From the NCBI RefSeq assembly GCF_036785885.1, contig NC_092320.1, forward strand, positions 20,399,557 to 20,463,556: a stretch of DNA of 64,000 nucleotides, in the 5' to 3' direction. This stretch comes from Coffea arabica (lineage: Eukaryota; Streptophyta; Magnoliopsida; Gentianales; Rubiaceae). Below the pieces are notes generated by a model. The model was not told the DNA's origin. It did not search any database and saw only the letters and a list, made by a program, of their open reading frames with translations. Each line of letters opens with the position of its first letter. Positions within the stretch are counted from its first letter, which is position 1. Shown here piece by piece: positions 33,871 to 43,862 of the stretch. A program made the position numbers and the translations under genes.

Positions 33871-34300
33871 GGCGACACTAGCGGAGTATAGCCATATGTT
33901 ATTCACCAATAAGCACCAAAATATCAAGTAATTACAGATCATAGCCTGCGTCATGTCCTAAATATGGAGAACTAAGGTAAACAGGAGACCAATCTACCCA
34001 ACAATGCCAGCAAAATATTCACATCGCCTAAACAAGTCAGCCATAAATTGCATCAAGTCTTAAACTCAAAATATTCACCAAGACAGCATGCTCTTACTTG
34101 CCACCGAAACTCAAGTCATAGTATAAACCACAACTAACAAGAAGCATGTGAGCTGCCAACATATTCACCAAGATAAAAGCAAGGGAAAACACCCAAAAGG
34201 GATAAAGGAACAACACCTAAACAGAAAATACTTAAACTAAAAACATAGGAAAAACACCCTAGAAATGGAAATGGAAAATATCTAGCACTCAAACAAAGAC

Positions 34301-34336
34301 CCCCCCACACCTAAATGACACATTGCCCTCAATGTG
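34301..34336 (-). promoter_or_regulatory. Element A second polypurine-plus-hairpin module
   Basis: Plus strand ccccccacacctaaatga then CACATTG, CCCT, CAATGTG (34319-34336), just after the ATHILA-type ORF and about 1 kb from the 3' LTR. Confidence 0.78.
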
Positions 34337-34388
34337 ATAAACCAGCAACAAAAGTAAAGAGAAGGGCAACGGTACTTCCCCAGAGTCG

Positions 34389-35664
34389 TCAGAACATGGG
34401 AGGGTTAGGCGGAAACTGAGGAGGGAACCCGGCTTGCTGCATAAATGCCGCTAGTTTCTGCGCCATATTGTGAATGTTAACGTCCATGTGTTTCTGCCGC
34501 GTCTCAAGCCGCTCGACTGTGTTTCGGAGATGGTGCCATTCCTCGGCCGTAGGGGCGGAAGGGGGGAGCGGAAGAAGAAGGACCGAGGTCACCGCCCGCC
34601 GTGGAGGCACTGGCAAAGAATGAACGAGGAGGAGGTCTAATCGGTCCCGGGGGAACAATCTCCCACCTGTTGTCACCCTCCCGTACCAAACCCATTCGCT
34701 CCAAGCACGGGATGTCCAAGGCCTCCATTTGACAAGCAACATGTAAATCATGGTTAGAGAGATCAAGCAACTGCAAGTTAATAGCCAAATGGGTGATATA
34801 CGACCCAAGAATCAAGGGGCGCTTCTTTTTTGTCAAAACAGACTTAAATTGAGAAGCGAGCCAGCACCCTAAATTAACCTTAATATTATTATGCATGCAC
34901 CATATGAAAAAGAACTCTGGCTTGGACAATATACCCGAGCTATCTCGCCTACCCGAGAAACTATACGCTAGGAAGCACTGGATGTAGCGAGAAGCCGGGT
35001 CCTTGATGTATGAGCTCTTGGACTGGCGAGGATCATAAGAGGCAGGGTCGACGGACAACGCCTCCCACATACTTCGATAACGAGAGAAGAAAGGCTCTAT
35101 GTAGTTGCACGCACTCTCGGCATACTCCCGAGAGGCGGCATAGACCGGATCAATAAAGCCAAAAGCTAAATTAAAATCAGTAATCGACTGGTGAAACTCC
35201 TGACCCATCAATCGAAAGCGAATGACATCGGGGGTAGACGCAGAATAACCGGTAGTGATGGTGAACTCAAAAGTGGCATAGAAGTCCCTTACCAACTCAA
35301 CAAAGGCCAGGAGATCAACAATACGGGAATATGGGAGCCACCCAATGCCATTGATCAAATGGTGGAAGGGTTCGCTAATATTTAGAAGGCCCAAGGTGGC
35401 GGCGTCCAGATATCGGCAGGGAGTGATCTGCCGCTCACAACAAACAGCATATCGCTGCTTGTCGGCGACCCTAGTGAAGTGCAGATTTCCCCCAAAATGT
35501 GCAGGGTCAGAAATATGGACGCCCCTCTGTCTCCCAAGGCGAGCTCTCCTCCCAGAGGAGGAAGGTTCGTGCGAGGGGTCAGAGGCGGGAATAGTGGGTG
35601 TGGGTGTTGGAGGCTGTGATGGCCTAGGTGTCCTAGACTTAGAAGAAGATCGAGGCCTCACCAT
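34389..35664 (-). pseudogene. Element A ATHILA-type ORF in env position (one frameshift)
   Basis: Starts MVRPRSSSKSRTP at the ATG at 35664. Low-complexity Pro/Ser leader, then the ATHILA-ORF core: HFTRVADKQRYAVCCERQI, FVELVRDFYATFEF, VIRFRLMGQEFHQSITDFN, FFFIWCMHNNIKVNLGCW, LDLSNHDLHVACQMEALD. The frame is open to 34504, but the family-like C-terminus (LRNTVERLETRQKHMDVNIH, then FPPQFPPNPPMF) is in another frame ending 34389. A one-base indel in the G-run at 34560-34565 (plus strand) explains this. Length without the shift is about 425 residues. No signal peptide or membrane segment follows this ATG, so an envelope role is not supported by sequence. Confidence 0.82.
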
Positions 35665-37200
35665 GGTGATCAACAGGCAAACCAAAACAATAGAAAGCAC
35701 AATCCAGGAATCCAAGAGCTAGAGTATGACCCCAAGCAAGTCCAGTATACCCCACTGAGTAACAATGATAAGCGTCACGAGCGCCCCCAATAAGCAAATA
35801 TACGGGTGCCCCCAATAAGCAAATATAGCAAGTCACCCACAATTGGACACGAAATATATGAATCCGACACACGTGGACCTATAACCGGAGTCACTGTCTC
35901 TAAATGGACAGTCAAGAACCCAAAACAGGTTGCTACAAGCAGCAAGTAACTCAAAGAGCTAGCAATTCCAGCAACAGCAGTTGAAGTAAATAAAATAAAA
36001 ATATAGCGCCACAAAAAAAAATCCCTAACAGTCAATGAAGCCCAAATCTGTCTAAAATTACCCAAGAAGTACCCAAATCAACACCTTCTTATATCCATCA
36101 AGAAATCCAACCACAAATTGCAGATAGTGAAACTAATTGGGGAAGAATTCACAATACCTCCACCTGTCTAAATTGGACAGGTGGTGACAGTCGCGCGAGG
36201 TTGGCGGACGAGGGCCGGGAAGCTGGTGGCAGCTGCCGGATGGAGAGCGGCAGGGAGAAATTGGAGCTGAACATGCGGCGGCCGACTTCGGGCTCCTGGC
36301 CACTCCTGGTGGCACGCGAGGAGTGGAAAGCTGGCGGTGCTCACGTGGTGGTGGCGTCGTATGGAGAGAGGCGCGGCGAGCCTTGGCCGCGAGCTGGTGG
36401 TGGAGCGAGTGGGTAGGAGGAGCTGCGCGCAGGTGAAGATTCGACCGTGGCTATCAGCTTGGGCTTCGTCGACGAGCTATGGCGGCGCGCGAAGAGCTGG
36501 TGGCACACGAGGTGGAACTGGTGCTAGAGCGAGGCGCAGCTGAGGTCGCGCGGCTGCAGAGGTGTAGAAAGGAGGAGATCTGTGGCGGCTGTGAACTCAC
36601 GGGTCGTGGGCTAGCGGCGGCGCAGGCTGCGGTTGTCGGGTGAAGAAGAAAAGAAAAAAAAGGAAAAAGGAAGCAGCGGAGAAGAAGGAAGAAAGAAAGA
36701 AGAAAAGAAGGAAAGAAAGAAGAAAAGAAAAGAAAGAAATTTTTTTTTTTTTTATAAACCTTGTTTCTGCATTTTTTTGAATTCTTCCGTATCTTTCTTT
36801 TCTTTTTTTTTCATTCATTTTTGTAATTTTTTTAATTTTTAAAATTTTTTTTTCGAGAAATAATCTTTTCTTTTTCGTTTAATGAAAGTAATAATAATAA
36901 TCATTTTTTTTTTGAATTCATGTTTTGGGTCATCAAACATGGCGTGGGCACGTCAAGATTAGAGAGCATCCACTGATTTCGAGAATTACCTTACGCACTT
37001 TAACACGTGCCCTCCTCGCGTGGGCACGCCAAGATTACCTATCCTGATCAAAGTTAGAAAACATCAAGAGTGACTAGTACCCACGTGAGAAACGACATAA
37101 TTAAATAATTAAGCACTAAAACAATAAAATTAACAATTGGGTTGCCTCCCAAAAGCGCCTTTCTTTAACGTTTTTGGCTAGACGTTGCCCAAAACTTTGC
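35665..37200. other. Element A non-coding block between integrase and ATHILA-type ORF
   Basis: Reading leftward: two copies of a GCGTGGGCACG.CAAGATT motif (37018-37036 and 36942-36960), an AT-rich part, a 100-bp polypurine run on the plus strand (36638-36740), then about 450 bp of GC-rich sequence (36170-36630). Open frames in the GC-rich part are low-complexity and rejected as genes. Element B has the same order of blocks. Confidence 0.7.
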
Positions 37201-37712
37201 TCAAACTAAGGAAATCGAGTCCTCTAAGTGCATCATCTCCACCCGTCCAATTAGAACCCCTTCATAATATGGTTTGAGACGATGACCATTCACTACAAAT
37301 TTCTTCTCAGTTTTCAAATTTTGGATCTCTACTGCACCATAATGAAAGGCATTAGTCACAACAAAAGGACCAATCCAACGAGAACATAATTTACCTGAAA
37401 ATAACTTTAATTTGGAGTGGTACAGTAGAATTTTTTGCCCACACTCGAATGTCTTCCTTGAGATCTGTTGGTCATGAAAAATCTTATTCCTCTCCTTATA
37501 GATTACCGCATTCTCATAAGCTTCATTGCGAATCTCCTCCAACTCCTGTAATTGTAACTTTCTTTGGATTCCGCCCTCCTCAATATCCATATTGCATTGT
37601 TTACCGCCCAAAATGTTCTATGCTCAAACTCCACTGGAAGATGGCAAGGCTTACCAAATACCAACCTATAGGGAGACATCCCTATCGGTGTCTTGTAAGC
37701 GGTCCTGTACGC
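37201..37712 (-). pseudogene. Element A integrase C-terminal part
   Basis: Downstream of the TGA at 37713-37715 the reading continues [20 protein letters not shown], then [44 protein letters not shown] and a short tail ending 37201, the usual Athila integrase C-terminus. A one-base loss in the A-run near 37600-37602 splits it into two frames. Confidence 0.85.
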
Positions 37713-39593
37713 TCACAAAGCATCTTCCAACCTTGAACTCCAGTCCTTCCTATCAGGGCGGACCAGCTTTTCCAAAATAGACTTTATTTCCCTATTCGAG
37801 ACTTCAGTCTGGCCATTGGTCTGTGGATGGTAGGAAGTGGAAACCTTATGAAGTACACCATATTTCCTGAACAGAGCAGCAATTGTCTTGTTGCAAAAAT
37901 GCGTCCCCCTATCACTCACAACTGCCCATGGCATTTCAAATCGTACAAAAATGTTAGACTTTATGAAATCTGCAACCACCTTAGAATCATTAGTGCGGGT
38001 GGCTTTTGCTTCCACCCACTTTGAGACATAATCCACTGCTAGTAAAATGTATAAAAATCCACAAGAATTTGGAAAGGGACCCATGAAATCTATACCCCAA
38101 GTATCAAAAATTTCAATGAAAAGCATAGGCACCTGTGGCAATTGATCCCTTCGGGATAAATTGCCTACCCTCTGACATTTATCACATGTCTTACAAAACA
38201 AGTAAGCATTCTTAAATAAGGTAGGCCAATAAAATCCACTTTCCAACACTTTTCTAACAGTCCGTTTAGGTCCAAAATGACCCCCACATGCAAAAGAGTG
38301 ACAGAAAGTCAATATAGATTGGAATTCACTTTCACTTACACATCGTCTCATTATTTGATCAGCACCTTGTTTCCACAGATAGGGATCATCCCAAACATAG
38401 TACTTTGCATCGCTTTTTAGTTTGTCTCTTTTTGCCTTGGGCCAACCTGCGGGCAATTTGTCAGTAACCAAATAATTCACAATATCAGCAAACCAAGGAG
38501 GGGATGAATTAATAGAAAGTAAATGCTCTTCAGAAAAAGACTCCCTTAATGGTAATTCTTCCTCCGCTACCAGTATTCGACTTAGGTGGTCAGCTACTAG
38601 ATTCTCCGCTCCTTTTTTATCTCTAATTTCCAAGTCAAATTCCTGCAGGAGCAATATCCATCTTATCAAGCGGGGTTTAGCATCCTTCTTGGTCACCAGA
38701 TACCTCAAAGCTGCATGGTCAGAATACACAACTACTTTAGCACCTAGCAAATAAGGTCTAAACTTTTCTAAAGTAAAAACAACAGCTAAGAGTTCTTTCT
38801 CCGTAGTGGAGTAATTGAGTTGGGCGCCATTTAAAACCCTAGAGGCGTAATATATTGCGTGCGCCGCTTTCTCCACTCTTTGTCCCAAAACTGCTTCCAC
38901 AGAGTAGTCGCTGGCATCACACATAATTTCGAATGGGAGATTCCAATCAGGAGGTTGGATGACAGATGGAGAAGTGAGTAATTTCTTCAACTTCTCGAAC
39001 GCTTCTTTGCACTCCTCGTTGAATTCAAAACTGACATCCTTTTGCAAAAGCCTGAAAAGTGGTGCCCCGATCTTTGAAAAATCCTTGATAAATCTGTGAT
39101 AGAAACCTACATGTCCTAGAAAAGAACGAACTTTCCGTACAGTTACGGGGTAAGATAAAGCAGATATCACATCTATTTTAGCTTTATCAATTTCAATTCC
39201 TCTAGATGACACTACATGTCCTATAACTATCCAGTGCTCAACCATGAAGTGACATTTTTCCCAATTGAACACTAGGTTAGTCTCAATGCATCTTTTTAAA
39301 ATCAATGTCAGGTTATCTAAGCAATCGTCAAAACTATCACCATAGACACTGAAGTCATCCATGAATACCTCAATTATTCTCTCCACATACTCAGAAAAAA
39401 TGCTAATCATGCATCTCTGGAATGTTGCAGGGGCATTGCACAATCCAAAGGGCATCCTTCGATAGGCAAAAGTGCCAAAGGGGCAAGTGAAAGTTGTTTT
39501 CTCTTGATCCTCTGGCGCAATTGCTATCTGAAAATAACCAGAGAAACCATCTAAAAAATAATAATAGGCACGACAAGCTAACCTTTCAACCAT
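37713..39593 (-). pseudogene. pol: Element A pol: RT, RNase H and integrase
   Basis: About 625 codons open. RT palm follows the frameshift with [30 protein letters not shown] and the catalytic FMDDFSVYG (near residue 78). RNase [44 protein letters not shown]. Integrase: HHCC zinc site ([16 protein letters not shown] ... CKTCDKC), catalytic region [20 protein letters not shown] and [13 protein letters not shown]. Domain order RT-RH-INT is Ty3/gypsy, and the wording is Athila/Tat-like. It ends prematurely at TGA (37713-37715), where relatives have Trp before AYRT. A one-base deletion at 39611-39614 separates it from the gag-protease frame. Confidence 0.92.
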
Positions 39594-42500
39594 TTGATCG
39601 ATGAATGGAAGGGGAAATGATCCTTCTTGATCACCGCGTTCAATTTACGGTAATCGATGCACTGGCGCCAACCCGTAGGCTTTCGAATTGGAACGATGTC
39701 CCCTTCATGATTTTCTTTCGCAGTTACCCCTGCTTTCTTTGGCACCATTTGGACCGGACTCACCCATGGGCTATCTGAGATAGAAAAAATAATTCCTACG
39801 TCCAGAAGCTTGATTACCTCTTTCTTGACCACTTCAATCATGATGGGGTTCAATCTTCTTTGTGGTTGTCTTATCGGCCTAGCATCCTCTTCCAGGCGAA
39901 TTCGATGCATGCACACGGACGGGCTTATACCCTTGATGTCTGCAATTGTCCACCCTATAGCTTCCTTATGCTCCCTTAAAACCCGTAACAGCTTATCCTC
40001 CTCCGTGGGTGATAATTTGGATGAGATTATCACTGGTAACGTCTCTTTTTCACCTAGAAAGACATACTTTGAATGCTCGGACAGGGGTTTCAACTCCACT
40101 TTAGGTGCCTGCACGATAGAAGATAATAGCTTTAAGTGTGGTTCAGGCACAAATATAGGAGCAACATCATACTTTAGAGGACTTTGGCCTAGTGAATGCA
40201 AGGTTCCAACCATTCTTTGCAAACTGATGCCTAACTCCATTTGACAGGTTGCTTTCAGATCCAAATGTTTGGTGATTGCTACCTCCAATTCATCCCTGCC
40301 ATTAATCTCAAATACTTCTTGCACCAAAGGGTCAATTGCACTCACAGCAAAAACAGCATTAGAATGACACAGATATTTCATGGCCTCAAATATACTGAAA
40401 TGAACTATTTCTCCATCAAATTCCATCGTTAGGGTGCCCTCACTAACATCAATTTTTGTACGAGTCATGCTCAAGAAGGGCCTTCCCAACAAAATTGGTG
40501 ATGGATTTGGAGAACGTTCATCACCCATATCAAGAATATAAAAATCAGCAGGGAACACCAAATTGTTCACTTGTACTAACACATCTTCTATCACCCCATC
40601 AGGATAAGCATTAGTCCTATCAGCCAATTGAATTATAATACCAGTTTTCTTTAAGGGACCCAAATTTAGAGAAGCATAAATAGCCTTGGGTATCACATTT
40701 ATAGAGGCTCCTAAATCTAACATAGCATTCCTAATGCTAGTGTTCCCTATTTTACAAGGAATAGTGAACATACCTGGGTCTCCGCACTTGGGTGGAAGTT
40801 TTCTTTGAAGCACTGCGGATACGTTCTCTCCCACAATTATCCTTTCATCTCCCCTCAATTTCTTCCTATTGATGCATAGGTCCTTCAAAAATTTGGCATA
40901 CCGGGGTACTTGCTTAATTGCGTCAAGTAAGGGGATATTTATCTCCACCTTTCTAAACATCTCCAGAATTTCCTTTTCCTTGTCTTGCTTTTTAGGCCTT
41001 TCCAACCTGCTAGGAAAATGTGGTGGGTTAGGCTTAACTGGAACCACTGGGTTACGTATTACCTCTTTATTTGTGCCGGGCGTTCCTTCTTCCTCAAGCT
41101 CCTTCTCAATGCGGTCCTCATTCTTGTCCTTCGGAGCCACTGGTGCTGGGCCTTCAACCTCTTTCCCACTCCTGAGGGTCATTGCACTTACATTCTTGGG
41201 ATTCACCTCAGGTTGGGATGGAAGTTTTCCCTTTCCCTGGGAGTTCAGTCGGTTGACAATTGAGGCTAATTGAGTCATCTGATTTCCCAAGTTTTGCATA
41301 CGTGCTTTCATCTCTTGATTGCTGGCCTCAGTGTCCTGCTGAAATTTCATAGTATTAGAGGCTATGGTTTTAACCATGTCTTCTAGGGACATACCTGAGG
41401 CAGAAGAGGGTTGATTCCTTGTTTGATATTGTTGCTGGAAGCCCTGCTGTCTATTGGGGATGAAATTTTGTTGCTTATTTCCCCCATAGCTCAGATTTGG
41501 ATGATTCCTCCAACCCGGATTGTATGAGTTGGAATAGGGGTCATATTGTCTACGTGGCATGGGCATGTTACCAGCCATGTTTGCTTGCTCAGTTCCCTCC
41601 TCTTGTAACTGTGGGCATGAGTCAGCAGTATGACCAATATTCGTATAAATCCCACACACTTTGGCCTGTTGTACATTTCCTACAGCTATCTGTCGAACAA
41701 ATGATGTTAATTCAGATAACTGCTGTTGAATGGAAGATGAACTTACCTCGTTGACCGTTCTCGTAGGAACATCTGCTCTCGTACCAAACTGCTGGCAGTT
41801 CTCTGCCATTCGCTCGATTAGTTCCCATGCCTCATGGGTAGTCTTGTTCACCAGTGCACCACCACTTGCTGCATCAATGATATTTCTATCATTCATCAGT
41901 AGCCCCTCGTAGAAGTACTGAATCAGCAGTTGATCACTTATTTGGTGATGAGGGCATCGGTTACGCAGCCTAGTGAATCTCTCCCAATATTCATACAAGG
42001 ATTCCCCGTGAAATTGCTTGATGCCACATATTTCCTTCCACAAACTAGCAGCTTTAGATACAGGGAAATATTTTTCAAAAAATTTTTTCTGCATCTCTGG
42101 CCACGTGGTGATAATGCCTGCAGGTAGACAGTATAACCAGTCCTTTGCCGAGTCCTTGAGAGAGAAAGGGAAGGCCCTTAATTTAATTTGTTCATCAATT
42201 ACTCCCGAAAGCTTCATACTCGAACACACCACATCAAATTCCTGCATGTGTTTGTGGGGTTCCTCTCCTGGCAGACCATGAAAAATAGGCAACAAATGTA
42301 TTAGATCAGGTTTTAATTCAAAAGCTGCATTCTCACTAAGGCGAGGAAAAGTTATGCAAAGAGGTTGCTGAGTCAAGTTTGGAGCAGCCAACTCCCTTAA
42401 TGTTTGTGTGTTTGCCATGGTGACGTTCTCTTGGTACAAATCACTTGAAGTGTCACCAAACGAATCTGCTGGTTCAACTTCTGGCTCAAGTCTCTGAGAT

Positions 42501-42613
42501 GTAGCACTAGAGTGCTCCTCTCTGAACTGTCTGGTTTCTTTTCTTGTTCTATGCGCGATTTTCTCTACTTCAGGGTCAAAAACCAATTCACCTGTACGAG
42601 AAAACCTAGGCAT
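39578..42613 (-). pseudogene. gag: Element A gag, protease and RT N-terminus
   Basis: 1011 codons from an ATG (MPRFSRTGELVFDPE). Gag core about residues 100-290 (KDWLYCLPAGIITTWPEMQ, YFPVSKAASLWKEICGIKQ, ESLYEYWERFTRLRNRCP). Zinc knuckle near 320 reads CGIYTNIGHTADSC: the second Cys is Tyr, where element B has CGVC. A Gln/Asn-rich linker follows, then aspartic protease near 630 (MLDLGASINVIPKAIYASL), then the RT N-terminus ([33 protein letters not shown]). The frame is lost at 39611-39614, where a C-run on the coding strand is one base short. Gag and protease themselves are uninterrupted. Confidence 0.92.
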
Positions 42614-42679
42614 ACACTAGAAAAATACCAGAAAATTAGAGCAAAATTGAACTTGAAAAGAAACAAATTATAACGCCAG

Positions 42680-42697
42680 TCCCCGGCAACGGCGCCA
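42680..42697 (-). promoter_or_regulatory. Element A primer-binding site, tRNA-Asp
   Basis: The minus strand reads TGGCGCCGTTGCCGGGGA, exactly complementary to the 3' end (with CCA) of the tRNA-Asp at 27418-27489. It lies five bases from the 5' LTR. Confidence 0.92.
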
Positions 42698-42702
42698 AAA
42701 AT

Positions 42703-43862
42703 TGACAGGGCGTCAAACCTGTGCAATAATAAATATAGAACCTAACTACCACTAAAAGCAGTCAATAATTAATCCTAGGTACTGGAGCAGAGACTCTAGG
42801 TGTGCAATGGGTTACTTGATTCACCCTGTTTCCGAAGAGTTTGCTGAATCCGATATATCAGAATTAATTAGTTGGCAAAAATTACTGAATAGTAGACAGT
42901 GACAAGTAGGGTCGTCTCCTCAGGGACTGGGGATATTTGTCTCTCTTAAATTCCAATTAGTATGGGGGATTTCACCGGAATGAAACTAACAATAATTAGA
43001 CAATTCAAATAAAAATGAATACTTAACTAGCACAAATATAGCAGGAATTAAATCAAAAATAAATAAATTCTAGCCACGGATGCAACTACTCAGGCACAGT
43101 CCATTTATCCGATCATTGATGCAAGAGAGGTTCACTCAATTTATTAATAGGCTAGTTATAGCCATTGATGAACTCTAATGACCAATTTTTCCTTAATTTA
43201 TAAATGACCAAGGTACGACCATTAATCACCCCTAACCAGAAAAGTACTCCTAGGTACGACCGTAGGAATTAATTTTCCAATTGCATTAATAACCAGAAAA
43301 ATTTAACCCTAATCAATAACACGCTACGAGGGTTATTTAAATTAGATTGCATGTTCCCCTATGTGTAAACACACCAGTTGCCACTAATATTAATCAATCA
43401 AACAATTACGGATTTAATTGACTAAATTGGCACGAGATTAATAAATCACATTGAACATCGGGCCCTTGACATCCAATTAATAAAATAATCCCATGAAAAT
43501 TCAAGCAGACAACGTGCAAATATTAATAAATAAAGGAACACGTGAAAACTAATTAGATCTCACAGATTTTCGGGACTACGCCGTCGGGTTGACCCTTGAC
43601 TAGATGGAAGACTTAGCCACGCCGCATAATTAAATCACCACACGAATTAATGGATTGCATAAACATTGCGGTTTTTACTAGAAAGCAAAGGGTGAAAGAT
43701 GTTTTTCCCGTTGGGGTATATTGTCGAACGCTTGGCGTGTGTCAGAAGCCAGTCAAAAGAAAGAAAACTAAAAACTGAACTAAAAGCTAAAACTGGCCAG
43801 CCGACTGCTTCTGTCCGTTCTCTACTTATAGAGAAACAAAAGGAAGTTGACTCAAGCTACCT
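42703..43862 (-). repeat. Element A 5' LTR, first piece (left of the Tekay insertion)
   Basis: TGACAGGGCGTC onward, homologous to 31789-32950. Interrupted after tacct (43858-43862). Confidence 0.92.

Noticed and set aside
36201..36842. Several open frames in GC-rich and polypurine sequence of element A
   Set aside because: Low-complexity Gly/Arg/Ala/Glu/Lys strings in both strands, caused by base composition.
40869..41273. Plus-strand open frames opposite element A gag-protease
   Set aside because: Antisense shadows of the coding frame.
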